From Flavivirga aquatica (GTDB lineage Bacteria; Bacteroidota; Bacteroidia; Flavobacteriales; Flavobacteriaceae): DNA of 64,000 bases. Of the stretch, positions 20,231-29,772 are shown piece after piece (positions within the stretch are counted from its first letter, which is position 1; every line of letters begins with the position of its first letter). The translations under genes were made by a program, and so were the position numbers. Location of the stretch: the NCBI RefSeq assembly GCF_001747085.1, contig NZ_MDJD01000007.1, positions 310,001 through 374,000 of the forward strand, written 5' to 3'. The notes beneath the pieces are model-generated. The model was not told where the DNA came from. It saw nothing but the letters and a program-made list of their open reading frames with translations, and made no database searches.

Positions 20231-20794
20231 CTATTGATTAAAGTAGCTTATTGGAAATTTCTCAGTAATCATTCCTAATATTTTTAAGTTATTAGAAATT
20301 ATGTAGGTTCTAGCTAAAAATCTGGTGCCTTGCTCTACATTAAAAAAAGGAGCTAAGCTATCACATAATTCAATTCGTATTTCTATAATATCTCTATACG
20401 TATCAATCTTTTCTTCTTTCCATAAATGACCAATTGGTCTATCTGTTTCTATTAATGCATCCTGACATTTTTGCGACATGTTTTCGAAAATAAAAGTCGA
20501 ATTAGCATACACATAGTTCTCATTTTCATGACCTAGAAAAATCTCACGTCTTAATATTGGTGTTTCATTCTCACATAATTTACTCTCTTTACTACCACTT
20601 AAAGCCATTTCTTGAGTAATTTTCTTAACAGTAATATCTTTATGCGTGTAAAGTCTTAAAAGATCTGTGACGGTTCCATCTGTTACTAGTAAAGTTTTTT
20701 GGAATAAACTTAGACTGTTATCTTCTAATAAGATTTCATTGACAGGTAAAACTTTAATAATTTCATTTCTTTCTATGAGCGTACTCTGGATCAT
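20231..20794 (-). CDS. DUF98/UbiC-type chorismate-lyase-like protein
   Basis: The 187-residue protein resembles the chorismate pyruvate-lyase-like (DUF98) family, whose members convert chorismate to 4-hydroxybenzoate and pyruvate. Family landmarks seen: LLVTDGTVTDLL (35-46), RREIFLG with Arg82/83, VYANS (95-99), TDRPIG (117-122), and ITEKFP near the end with Glu178 in the place of the UbiC catalytic glutamate. There is no signal peptide, so it should be cytosolic. It is separated by 133 bases from the PKS start on the same strand and is probably its first operon partner. Context suggests that it makes the aromatic starter acid for the FAAL loading domain (inference). Other hydroxybenzoate-forming or non-enzymatic roles cannot be excluded from sequence alone. 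Confidence 0.8.
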   Translation of the reverse strand: MIQSTLIERNEIIKVLPVNEILLEDNSLSLFQKTLLVTDGTVTDLLRLYTHKDITVKKITQEMALSGSKESKLCENETPILRREIFLGHENENYVYANSTFIFENMSQKCQDALIETDRPIGHLWKEEKIDTYRDIIEIRIELCDSLAPFFNVEQGTRFLARTYIISNNLKILGMITEKFPISYFNQ

Positions 20795-21779
20795 AACTAT
20801 AATTTTTTGATAATTTTAAATATTAAAACTTACTGGAATTTATTATTATGTATTTTTCATCTATTGACCCTAAAACACAAACCAATATTATATGTTAAAA
20901 ACTGGTTACAAATGTTTCATTTTGTTTCAAAAATCCTACCAACTCTCATGCAGACCTTCCTCACTGATTGCTTACATTAAAATTTTAATTTGCTACAGTT
21001 AATTAAAATCTTTTACTACAAATGAATTTCTTTTTTCAAAACAATTCACGAAAACCAATGTTCAGATTTTTACTTCAAAAATAAATATATAAACACTTAT
21101 TTTTGTAATACAAATGTTACTAATATATAAATAAATGCCTGCAAATATAATACATATAGTGTTAATACGTAAGAAAATAAATATAATTATAACATATATG
21201 TTACCTATATGTTATCCCTATGTTGCTAAATTGAATATGAAAGAAATGGAAATAATCTCCCATATTTCTATAGTAAAAAGAGGTTCTGAAACATTGGTTC
21301 CTACATTGAATTGACCAATTGCATACCCAATAAATTCAAGGTAGGTATCATATAATGGGTGTTTTTACCGGTTACCTGTCTGTTTAGTGACAACATGTTG
21401 CACAACAAGATGGTTAAATAAAGTATGGAAAACCAATCCATTAATCCTAGCTTGTTTACAAAGAGGATTGTGGTACTTGAATAATGTTACCCAGAAATTT
21501 ATAAAAAATTAATTAATATTTGTACTTACCCTGCTCATTATAACTGGTATCTTTTGAGAGTACTTTGTTATTAAAAGTGGAGAATGGTAGTGACCAGTCA
21601 ATTGTTGTGGAGTCAATTTACTTTGCAGAGATCCCACCAAATCTTTCCTTTGTAAGCTAGATGCATAGTTTTAAAAATGATTTCTATGATATAAAAACAA
21701 CAAACTCAAGATGCTTTATAACATAAAAAAACCGCTTCCTAAAGAAAGCGGTTTTGAAATTTTATAATCTTATTTTGGA
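20795..21779. other. Gene-free upstream region of the PKS operon
   Basis: This 985-base AT-rich region has no supported gene. It must contain the promoter of the minus-strand chorismate-lyase/PKS transcript. A minus-strand TAnnTTTG-like element lies at 21076-21083, but no well-spaced -33 element was found, so it is weak. Between about 21240 and 21520 the base composition is less AT-rich, and the minus strand reads short open stretches (up to about 50 codons) in shifting frames, like a decayed coding remnant of unknown identity. The terminator of the neighbouring TonB receptor gene lies at the right end. Confidence 0.5.
21725..21755 (-). terminator. Rho-independent terminator of TonB receptor gene
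   Basis: Arms AAACCGCTT (21729-21737) and AAGCGGTTT (21746-21754) form a stem with a short loop. On the minus strand it is followed by a run of T. It sits 25 bases after the stop of the receptor gene. Confidence 0.85.
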
Positions 21780-24584
21780 TTAGAAATTGTAACGTATTCC
21801 AAAGTTCCATGTTCTTCCAAATCCAAAGAAAACTTTGTTTTCAACATTGATTCCATTAAATGTAGTATCTCCAGTCTCTGCAAAAGTATTAGTAGCTGAT
21901 TCTGCTATATAAACTTCATCAAATACATTGTTTACATTTAATCTTAAATTAACTGTATTGTCTTTATCCTTACCAACTTTAATTTTATATGATAATCCAG
22001 AATCTACTAAATCATAAGCAGGTAACTTTAAAGATCCTTTGTGATCTTCAGCGTTAAAATCTTCTGCATTAATATCTGCATATAAATTATCAGCTGTTCT
22101 CCAACTAGCATCAAAACTAAGACCTTCAATTGGCTTAACTACAATACCTAATTGTGAGGTAAACTGAGCAGCATCACCAACTTTTACTCCATCTAAATAT
22201 AAAGTTTCTGATTGTTCAACGCCACCAACGACTATTGGTTGATTACCATCATCAAAATATGTAGCATTAACATTTCCACTATATTCCCAATTACCAACAG
22301 AAAGCATTCCATTTAAACTAACAAAATCGTTTATTTTGTAACTACCTTCAAACTCAACACCTGTATGAACTTGTTGAATTCCTAAAAGATTGGCATTAGC
22401 TTGTGTGTCGTCATTTCTATTATTTGGAGTTCCATTGACATCAAAAGAAGAAGATATATTTAAAAATCTATCTTTCCAAGACGTTCTATATAGGTTCACA
22501 CTAGCTTTAAAATTATCTAAACGTAGTCCATACCCTAATTCAAACCCTAAAATCGTTTCGTTTTTTAAATTAGGATTCAATTCATTTCTAAAATTTATCC
22601 ATACAGCGTCAAAATTAGGTTGCCTTGAATAAAACCCAGCATTAGCAAAAACATTATGGTTGTCATCAATATTAAAGTTTAATCCTCCTTTAACATTACC
22701 TCCTATAATATTTTCCCAATCAGTTTCTCTATTTTCAGGCGTCTCTAAGAAATATTCTACTCTTTGAAAACCTTGTTGTGAAATAGCTCCCTGAACAAAA
22801 GCAGAAACTTTATCTTTTTTATATTCTAATTGAGTAAATGCTCCAAGCCACCTCACCTTACCATCATTATAATAATCTATCTTTTTATCTTTATCAATAC
22901 TTCTAAAAACATTCCATAATCCATCTAAATCTGATGCTGTAGCTTGCGTTACAACATTAAAAGGATTATTAATATTATCGTTATCTCTATACCCATCTGC
23001 TCCTAAAAAGTTATCAACTCTTCTATAGTGAATACCCTTATAAGACCTTAAATCAACTCCAAAATCCAAAGTCAATGTTTCGCTTAACTTCGAATTAAAA
23101 TTAGCCAATGCACCAAACCAGTTATGAGAATTCATAGATGCTCTTCTTACAGCTCCATTTCTTCTTATTACCCCAGGTAATTCATTTGCTCCAGCATCTG
23201 CAACTGCACCATCTCTTAAACTATCATCATTAACAATAAATGTTCCTGTATAAGGGTCGACAGTATTTCCATAAACAAACCCATCATTAAAAGTAGTTTG
23301 AGTCCCTGAATTTGAAGCTACAATTTGATCCCAAAGCACCTCTCCATTATTAGGGTTTCTAAATTCACTAGAACTTGCAAAATTACCTCCCAAGCGTCCA
23401 ATATCTCCTGTTCCTCCACCTCTACCAATAGATGCGTATAGTACTGTTGACAAAGATGACTTTTCATTAATATCCCAATCCCAGTTTAATGAAGCAATTG
23501 GCTTATGATAAAAATTCCTTCTCCATCCAAACTCTTCACCATTTAAAGAACCATGGTTGTAATTATATTTTCTACCATACTGCAAATAATCTTCTAAAGT
23601 AGCCATATTAAAAAAGCTAGTTGTTCTTTGATTATGCACTTGAGGTGCTCCTGTTACTGTTAATTGTAAATTATGATCTCCTTTGTCGTACCCGAAACCT
23701 AAAAAGTAATTATAACCTGTAAATTCTGTTCCCCGAACATAACCATCTCCAGCACTTCTACTCAAAATAACAGAAGTAGCAAATCCACTTTCCATTTTAC
23801 CTGTCGAATATGATGTAACTGTTTTTAAGTAATTACTATTACCCGTTGTAAACCCTACTGAACCACCTTCTTTTCTATCGGTAGTCTTAGTAACAACATT
23901 AATAGTACCTCCAACTGAAGAAATAGCTAACTTAGATGACCCCAATCCTCTTTGAACTTGAATCCCTGTAGCAACATCACTTAATCCTGCCCAATTAGAC
24001 CAAAATACAGCACCATTTTCCATATCATTAATTGGCACACCATTAATCATTACTGCAACATTTGTTTGATCAAAACCACGCACATTAATTCTTGCATCTC
24101 CAAAACCTCCACCAGATTTTGTAGCATAGATTGACGGTGTCGAATTTAATATCTCTGGTAATTCTTGGCTACCTAGTTTTTCTTGAATCTCTACAGCTTT
24201 AATAGTAGATACTGCCACAGGAGTTTCTCTATCCCTTGCAAAATCTACAACTCCTACAACTACAATTTCTTCTAAACTATTATCTGAAGATAGAGTAATA
24301 TTTCCCAAATTTGTATTTCCATTAAATGGCAATGTAATGGTTTTGTACCCTACATAAGAAAGAACAACTTCTCCAGATGAAACTTGAGTAGTTAAGGTGA
24401 AATTTCCATCAAAATCTGAGGAAACACCATTGGTTGTTCCTTTTTCGACCACGTTTGCACCTGGTAGTGGTGAATTTAATTCAGCATCAATTATAGTACC
24501 TGTAACTGTACTTTGCGCAATCACTAGCGCACTACTAAACACAAAAGCTACGAGAGTAAATAAAAATTGAGTAGTTTTTTTCAT
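21780..24584 (-). CDS. TonB-dependent outer membrane receptor with CarboxypepD_reg-like domain
   Basis: The 934-residue protein has a signal peptide (1-23, ending VIAQ). A carboxypeptidase-regulatory-like beta-sandwich follows at about 26-105 (GTIIDAELNSPLPGANV). The plug domain, about 115-240, includes INVRGFDQTNVAVMINGVPIND. A beta-barrel follows, ending in an aromatic residue (FGIRYNF). Proteins of this family import large ligands such as iron chelates, vitamins or glycans using TonB energy. No SusD partner is adjacent, so this is not a typical SusC pair and the ligand is unknown. Its own terminator follows and a promoter-like element precedes it, so it is probably transcribed alone. It lies upstream of the PKS operon on the same strand, but the gap of about 1 kb argues against co-transcription. 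Confidence 0.93.
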   Translation of the reverse strand: MKKTTQFLFTLVAFVFSSALVIAQSTVTGTIIDAELNSPLPGANVVEKGTTNGVSSDFDGNFTLTTQVSSGEVVLSYVGYKTITLPFNGNTNLGNITLSSDNSLEEIVVVGVVDFARDRETPVAVSTIKAVEIQEKLGSQELPEILNSTPSIYATKSGGGFGDARINVRGFDQTNVAVMINGVPINDMENGAVFWSNWAGLSDVATGIQVQRGLGSSKLAISSVGGTINVVTKTTDRKEGGSVGFTTGNSNYLKTVTSYSTGKMESGFATSVILSRSAGDGYVRGTEFTGYNYFLGFGYDKGDHNLQLTVTGAPQVHNQRTTSFFNMATLEDYLQYGRKYNYNHGSLNGEEFGWRRNFYHKPIASLNWDWDINEKSSLSTVLYASIGRGGGTGDIGRLGGNFASSSEFRNPNNGEVLWDQIVASNSGTQTTFNDGFVYGNTVDPYTGTFIVNDDSLRDGAVADAGANELPGVIRRNGAVRRASMNSHNWFGALANFNSKLSETLTLDFGVDLRSYKGIHYRRVDNFLGADGYRDNDNINNPFNVVTQATASDLDGLWNVFRSIDKDKKIDYYNDGKVRWLGAFTQLEYKKDKVSAFVQGAISQQGFQRVEYFLETPENRETDWENIIGGNVKGGLNFNIDDNHNVFANAGFYSRQPNFDAVWINFRNELNPNLKNETILGFELGYGLRLDNFKASVNLYRTSWKDRFLNISSSFDVNGTPNNRNDDTQANANLLGIQQVHTGVEFEGSYKINDFVSLNGMLSVGNWEYSGNVNATYFDDGNQPIVVGGVEQSETLYLDGVKVGDAAQFTSQLGIVVKPIEGLSFDASWRTADNLYADINAEDFNAEDHKGSLKLPAYDLVDSGLSYKIKVGKDKDNTVNLRLNVNNVFDEVYIAESATNTFAETGDTTFNGINVENKVFFGFGRTWNFGIRYNF

Positions 24585-24625
24585 TTTAAAAAGATTAATT
24601 AATTATTTTTTGAAATTAGTCCTTG

Positions 24626-24633
24626 CAAAACTA
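24626..24633 (-). promoter_or_regulatory. Possible Bacteroidota -7 element upstream of TonB receptor
   Basis: On the minus strand this reads TAGTTTTG, matching the TAnnTTTG -7 consensus, about 42 bases before the start codon. No clear TTG -33 element at the usual spacing was found, so the call is tentative. Confidence 0.35.
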
Positions 24634-24692
24634 CACATTATAACGTAATTTTTATTATGTAAACGTTAAGAAAATTAGCATTTTTAGTATAC

Positions 24693-24729
24693 AAAAAAGC
24701 CTCATTATTACGAATAATGAGGCTTTTTT
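24693..24729 (-). terminator. Rho-independent terminator after pgi
   Basis: A perfect stem is formed by AAAAAAGCCTCATTATT and its complement around a 3-base loop. Its T run is on the minus strand, 30 bases after the pgi stop. It closes the DUF3108-kynA-M23-pgi operon. The symmetry means it could also act on the other strand. Confidence 0.9.
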
Positions 24730-24758
24730 AACACTAAATAAATAATTTATATATTCTT

Positions 24759-26378
24759 TTATGATTTACTTTTATAATAACTCAACAAATTACTTGTGGA
24801 AGAGTCATGATTGCTAACTGCACTATTATTAAATTCTTGTAAAATTTTTGAAGCTAATTGCTTCCCTAACTCGACACCAAATTGATCGTAACTAAAAATA
24901 TTCCAAATAATACCTTGTACAAATATTTTATGCTCGTACATCGCTATTAATTTCCCTAAACTTTCTGGAGTCAATTTATTTATAAAAAGGGTGTTCGTTG
25001 GTTTATTTCCTTTAAAAACTTTAAATGGAATAATGTCAGATCGCGTTCCTTCTGCAACAACTTCGTCTTCTGTTTTACCGTTAAGCAAAGCTTCTGTTTG
25101 TGCTAAAAAGTTAGAAATTAATTTGTCTTGATGGTCTTGATTACCATGTAAAGATTCTTTAAACCCAATAAAATCGGCTGGAATTAACTTGGTTCCTTGA
25201 TGTATTAATTGAAAAAATGCGTGTTGAGAATTTGTCCCTGGCTCTCCCCATATTAATGTACCTGTTTCGTAATCGATTGGATTTCCATTTCTATCAATGC
25301 TTTTACCATTACTCTCCATAATACCTTGCTGCAAATACGTCGCAAACTGGTTTAAGTATTGAGAATAACCAATTATAGCTTCACTTTCTGCATTGAAGAA
25401 GTTATTATACCATACACTTAAAAGTGCTAATACAACAGGTATATTAGTATCGAAATCTTCATTCTTAAAATGCTCGTCCATTTTGTTAGCTCCTTTTAAT
25501 AAGCTATCAAAATTATTATAGCCTACAGCTAAACTTATACTTAGTCCAACTGCACTCCATAATGAAAAACGACCTCCAACCCAGTCCCACATTGGGAAAA
25601 TGTTGTTTTCATCTATTCCAAAAGATTTTACGCTTTCTATATTTGTTGATACTGCTACAAATTGTTTAGCTATAGCCTCTTCGTTTGCTGATTTTAAAAA
25701 CCATTCTTTAATAGTATTAGCATTAGATAAGGTTTCTTGTGTTGTAAATGTTTTTGAAACAATAACAAATAAGGTTGTTTCTGGATTTAACTTTTTAATC
25801 ACTTCATTTACATGATCGCCATCTACATTACTTACAAAATGCGTTGTTAAATGGTTTTTATAATATTGAAGCGCTTCTACTACCATTGCAGGCCCAAGAT
25901 CTGACCCTCCAATACCAATGTTCACAACATCTGTAAATGCTTTTCCTGTATAACCTTTTCTATCTCCATTTATCACTTCATTAGTAAACGCTTCTATTTT
26001 TTCTTTTACCTGATATACTTCTGGTATAACGTTAACACCATCTACATTAAATTCGGCTGTTTTTGGAGCTCTTAAAGCTGTGTGTAAAACGGCTCTTCCT
26101 TCTGTTTGATTAATTATTTCACCTGAAAACTGACTTTTAATAGCTTCTTTTAGTTTAACATTATTAGCTAATTCAAGTAAATATTTAAAAGTCTCTTCAG
26201 TAATTCTGTTTTTTGAAAAATCAACATAAAAATCATCCCATTTTATAGTAAACTTATTTGCTCTGTCTTTGTCTTGAGCAAATAAATCTTTCATATGAAC
26301 ATCTTTAATGGTTTTAAAATGTTCTTGTAATTTTTTCCAAGATTCAGTATTTGTTGGATTTATGCTTGGTAATGCCAT
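24759..26378 (-). CDS. pgi: Glucose-6-phosphate isomerase
   Basis: The 539-residue protein interconverts glucose 6-phosphate and fructose 6-phosphate in the cytosol, in glycolysis and gluconeogenesis. Family signatures are clear: [10 protein letters not shown] near residue 150 and [19 protein letters not shown] near 375, which includes the catalytic histidine region. Length matches the bacterial family. The ATG at 26378 is 3 bases after the stop of the M23 peptidase gene, so it is the last gene of a four-gene operon and is followed by a strong terminator. The fructose 6-phosphate it makes is also the substrate of GlmS, encoded at 60.9 kb. Confidence 0.97.
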   Translation of the reverse strand: MALPSINPTNTESWKKLQEHFKTIKDVHMKDLFAQDKDRANKFTIKWDDFYVDFSKNRITEETFKYLLELANNVKLKEAIKSQFSGEIINQTEGRAVLHTALRAPKTAEFNVDGVNVIPEVYQVKEKIEAFTNEVINGDRKGYTGKAFTDVVNIGIGGSDLGPAMVVEALQYYKNHLTTHFVSNVDGDHVNEVIKKLNPETTLFVIVSKTFTTQETLSNANTIKEWFLKSANEEAIAKQFVAVSTNIESVKSFGIDENNIFPMWDWVGGRFSLWSAVGLSISLAVGYNNFDSLLKGANKMDEHFKNEDFDTNIPVVLALLSVWYNNFFNAESEAIIGYSQYLNQFATYLQQGIMESNGKSIDRNGNPIDYETGTLIWGEPGTNSQHAFFQLIHQGTKLIPADFIGFKESLHGNQDHQDKLISNFLAQTEALLNGKTEDEVVAEGTRSDIIPFKVFKGNKPTNTLFINKLTPESLGKLIAMYEHKIFVQGIIWNIFSYDQFGVELGKQLASKILQEFNNSAVSNHDSSTSNLLSYYKSKS

Positions 26379-26381
26379 GAA

Positions 26382-27713
26382 TTAATGGTTAAATGAAATT
26401 AGATTATTATTGTTATTATTACTTAAAGTATCTTTTATAATAGTATTTTCTTTAAATGAAACACTATCTAATTGATTTTTAATAGGCTTTATAAAGTCTA
26501 AATATTTTACTTTTAAAGAATCTGATATTGGTTTAGCTTCAGGTAATTTTTGTTTAAACGGATCTACTTGTTTACCGTTTTTCCAAAATCTATAGCACAC
26601 ATGAGGGCCTCCTGTATTTCCTGTCATACCTACCCAACCAATAACATCGCCTTGTTTTACAAATTCGCCTACTTTTGCTTTCCGCTTTTTCATATGAAGG
26701 TATTGTGTTTCATAAGTCGCATTATGCCTTATTTTTACATAATTACCATTACCTCCTCTGCGTTCAGATTTAGTTACTGTACCGTTAGCTGTAGCCATAA
26801 TAGGTGTTCCAATAGGAGCTGCAAAATCGGTACCTCTGTGCGGACGTAATTTAAATCCATAAACTGCTATTCTTCGTTTTAAGTTATATCTAGACGATAC
26901 TCTACTAAACTGTACTGGTGCTTTTAAAAAAGCTCTTCTTAAGTTTTTAGCTTCTTCATTAAAGTAATCCCTTATCTGTTTTACACTATCGGTTTCAAAC
27001 TCAAAAGCGTAAAAAGGTTCTTTATTGTGCTCAAAATACGCTGCCTTTATATTATGCACTCCTGTATATATACTATCGTTAATATATTTATCGCTATAAA
27101 GAACTTTAAATCTATCTCCTTTTTGAAGCCTTCTAAAATCTATGGTCCATGCATAAATTTCATCTGCCATTTTATAAGCTAATCTTGGACTTAAACCTTG
27201 TTCTTCTAAAGTTTCTGAAATATTACTTGTTATAACACCCGTAGCTATTTTTTCTACATACTTAATAGGCTTTCGGCTATTATAAGCATAAATAGAGTCA
27301 TGAAAGTTAATAACTACATATTCTTCTTGATTAGGCTGATAAATAAAACATTTTGGGAGTTCTAACGAGTCTTTAGAACATAAAAGTGTATAAGGTTTCC
27401 CTACTTGAAGACGTCTAATATCAAAAGTATCTTTAGCTTTTTCTGCTATTTGATATATTTTTGGATATTCTATATGGTTACGATCCAAAATAACTCCAAA
27501 TGTATCTCCTCTTTTTATGGTATCTCTTTTAACTACATAGTCATTTAAATTGAAACCAAATTCTAAAATTTCTTTTGGTTTTTCAATAACTGCTAATTGT
27601 TGTTCTTCTACTACAGGCTTTGGATCATCTTTACAACTTATAAAGCATGACACTAGTACTACTAATAATATTAAATATTTGTTCCCCAATTTTGTATTTC
27701 TTTCTCTGTCCAT
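26382..27713 (-). CDS. M23 (LytM-type) peptidase family lipoprotein
   Basis: The 443-residue protein has an N-terminal hydrophobic segment and a lipobox-like CFISC (Cys27), so it is probably an envelope lipoprotein. The C-terminal M23 domain has HRGTD, the HxxxD zinc motif, near residue 295. The later HxH motif reads GPHVCYRF, so the usual second histidine, a zinc ligand in LytM-type enzymes, is Cys. Cys can bind zinc, and related Bacteroidota proteins may share this form. M23 proteins cut peptidoglycan cross-bridges or activate amidases. The start overlaps the end of kynA by 43 bases, so a shorter start is possible, but this one keeps the whole signal sequence. Operon with kynA and pgi. Confidence 0.85.
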   Translation of the reverse strand: MDRERNTKLGNKYLILLVVLVSCFISCKDDPKPVVEEQQLAVIEKPKEILEFGFNLNDYVVKRDTIKRGDTFGVILDRNHIEYPKIYQIAEKAKDTFDIRRLQVGKPYTLLCSKDSLELPKCFIYQPNQEEYVVINFHDSIYAYNSRKPIKYVEKIATGVITSNISETLEEQGLSPRLAYKMADEIYAWTIDFRRLQKGDRFKVLYSDKYINDSIYTGVHNIKAAYFEHNKEPFYAFEFETDSVKQIRDYFNEEAKNLRRAFLKAPVQFSRVSSRYNLKRRIAVYGFKLRPHRGTDFAAPIGTPIMATANGTVTKSERRGGNGNYVKIRHNATYETQYLHMKKRKAKVGEFVKQGDVIGWVGMTGNTGGPHVCYRFWKNGKQVDPFKQKLPEAKPISDSLKVKYLDFIKPIKNQLDSVSFKENTIIKDTLSNNNNNNLISFNH

Positions 27714-28588
27714 AAATCTGGGAAAAAGATCCTTTTTTGGTATTTAGGATGCATATATTTTACCCATTCACTTCCTCCCGTTGCTTCTGCTGTTTTTCCT
27801 CCAATATTTAAATAATGATTGGCGGTATTATAATGTGCCATAACCCATTTTACATTAACAGTGTAATCGTAATGGCGCATTGCATTAATTAAATCTTTAT
27901 TTGCTTTAGCCTCTTCTGGTAATGACTTAAATTTTGACCACAGGTTATTATTCTGATAAAATTTAGTAAACCTAATAAACTCATCTTTATAGCGATCTTC
28001 AAAAGCAGATAAGGTTAGCGTTTTTTTACCTGTTTTATAATCTTTACCAGCTGCTTGCCAATATAAATGCTCAAAAGCATGCTCATAAGACGAATCTCTA
28101 TCAATAGAATCTCTAAATCTTTTATCTATTAGATTTATTAATTCTGTAGAAGCAAACTCTATTTTTCTATATTGTGCGCTTTGAAAACCACTTGCAGGTG
28201 TTAAAGTTGTTCTAAATTTATTGTACTCTTCTACATCCATTCCGTCTTTCATGATAACAAATGAAGATGTAAGCATATCAAAATAGCGACTAATTCTCAT
28301 TAACTTTGAAGTAAAGAAAACCGCATCTATAGTATCGTTTTTTGCTACTTGTTCTATTTCTCCAAGTATCATTTTAAACAATAATTCATTAATCTGATGA
28401 TACATGATAAATACCATCTCATCTGGAAAAACGGTACGTTGTACTTGAAGATTTAATAAGGCATCTGTTTGAATATAATCCCAATAATTAATGGGCTTAC
28501 TGTGTAATAGCCCTTCTAAATGGACTTCTACATCTTGATCAATTGCCTCGTATTTTTCTTTTAATTTTTTGGTTATGTCAGAGTTCAA
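27671..28588 (-). CDS. kynA: Tryptophan 2,3-dioxygenase
   Basis: The 305-residue heme protein opens the indole ring of tryptophan to N-formylkynurenine, the first step of the kynurenine pathway. Recognised from INYWDYIQTDALLNLQ, FPDEMVFIMYHQINELLFK (region of the heme and substrate sites) and the C-terminal GGSEWVKYMHPKYQ segment. The start codon appears to be TTG (MNSDITKK); no upstream ATG fits. It lies 6 bases after the DUF3108 gene stop and overlaps the M23 gene by 43 bases, so translation may be coupled. No other kynurenine-pathway gene is in the window. Confidence 0.93.
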   Translation of the reverse strand: MNSDITKKLKEKYEAIDQDVEVHLEGLLHSKPINYWDYIQTDALLNLQVQRTVFPDEMVFIMYHQINELLFKMILGEIEQVAKNDTIDAVFFTSKLMRISRYFDMLTSSFVIMKDGMDVEEYNKFRTTLTPASGFQSAQYRKIEFASTELINLIDKRFRDSIDRDSSYEHAFEHLYWQAAGKDYKTGKKTLTLSAFEDRYKDEFIRFTKFYQNNNLWSKFKSLPEEAKANKDLINAMRHYDYTVNVKWVMAHYNTANHYLNIGGKTAEATGGSEWVKYMHPKYQKRIFFPDLWTEKEIQNWGTNI

Positions 28589-28594
28589 AATTCT

Positions 28595-29377
28595 TTAATT
28601 TTTAACAACTATTTTGAAAGGATGCTTTAAACCTTTAAAAGCTTCTAAATCTGCTCTCAACGATCCCACAGCCAAATCTGCTTTAATTCGCAAAGGTAGT
28701 TTATTTTTGTCTTTTGACACCCAAAGTGTTAAACTTTCTTCCTCTTTAAAAACACGCCCTGCCATAACATATGGCCTAAACTTTAAAGACTCTATTTCTC
28801 CAAAATCTGTACTAATAGTTTCTTCTCCTAAATACTTTAATTTAAAACCATAATTTTCCTCATCGAAAAACATATCGACCCTTACCTCATCACCTACTTT
28901 TAATTTACCTGTATCTAAGTTATTGCGTAAATAATAAAATGTAGATACCATATCTTGAATATTAGGCTTGGTATCTATAACTTTTTTAGTGTTATATTTT
29001 ATATTATTCACATGCGCTTTATGACTCTTTTGATCAAAATCTATTTCTAAATTTTTGGTATGACCTCCTTCATCTATATTTCGAATAAACTTATATGGCA
29101 TAATGGTTTTCTTATCGAAATAGCTCTCATACCTATCCTTTACTTTAAAAAACCATTTTATCATTCCTGTAGTCCAACCTTTTCCTACCACATGATAAAC
29201 ATCTTTGCTTTTTAATTTGGCATCTTTAACTGTAAGTGTTGCGCTTCCTGCTTTTAAAAAACCGCTATAGCTCATGTTAAATTTAAACCATTCACCATCT
29301 CCAAATGCAGATTCTTGCTGAGAAAAAGACATTTGTGTGATCAATATTACCGTTAATATAAGTAGTACTTTTTTCAT
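28595..29377 (-). CDS. DUF3108 family secreted protein
   Basis: The 260-residue protein has a signal peptide (MKKVLLILTVILITQMSFSQ). The mature part resembles DUF3108, a beta-rich periplasmic or outer-membrane-associated family. Characteristic stretches are FGDGEWFKFNMSYSGFLKAG near the mature N-terminus and the pattern of charged beta strands ending LRADLEAFKGL. The molecular role of the family is not established. It is the first gene of the operon with kynA, M23 and pgi and faces a divergent phospholipase-like gene across about 400 bases. Confidence 0.8.
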   Translation of the reverse strand: MKKVLLILTVILITQMSFSQQESAFGDGEWFKFNMSYSGFLKAGSATLTVKDAKLKSKDVYHVVGKGWTTGMIKWFFKVKDRYESYFDKKTIMPYKFIRNIDEGGHTKNLEIDFDQKSHKAHVNNIKYNTKKVIDTKPNIQDMVSTFYYLRNNLDTGKLKVGDEVRVDMFFDEENYGFKLKYLGEETISTDFGEIESLKFRPYVMAGRVFKEEESLTLWVSKDKNKLPLRIKADLAVGSLRADLEAFKGLKHPFKIVVKN

Positions 29378-29772
29378 TTTTTTTGGGTAATTATAATTGT
29401 AACTTCTTATTAGTTCATTTTATTGTTATTGCTTTAAGAAATTACAATTACTGTTCCAAAAATAAAAATTTTATTGTATTCTCTGTTATTTAGCTTGTTA
29501 TAGTTCTATTTAGTTTGTCTTTAATATAGATAAAAAGTTACACGCTTAATTAAAATTACAAAAACCTAATAGCATTAAAAGTGCTATTGAATGCTATGTT
29601 TTATTAAATTATTATTAATTATTAGCATATTATATTACCTAAAGACTACCCATATTATTTAATTTTTAAATATCAATTTTCTCATTGTGAGCTGTTATGT
29701 TTTTACCTACTTTAGGTGTAAACTATGTACTACACATTGTTAATATTTATTTAATATGAAAAGAAAAAAACT
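29378..29772. other. Divergent intergenic region
   Basis: This 395-base AT-rich region lies between two divergent genes and should hold both promoters. A minus-strand TATTTTTG (TAnnTTTG-like) is at 29457-29464, about 80 bases before the DUF3108 start. A small inverted repeat, AATAGCA/TGCTATT, lies at 29568-29588. No coding sequence was seen. Confidence 0.4.

Noticed and set aside
21076-21083. Promoter of the PKS operon at a TAnnTTTG-like site
   Set aside because: The only TTG-like -33 candidate is about 27 bases away, too far, and the AT-rich context makes chance matches likely; not listed as a separate feature.
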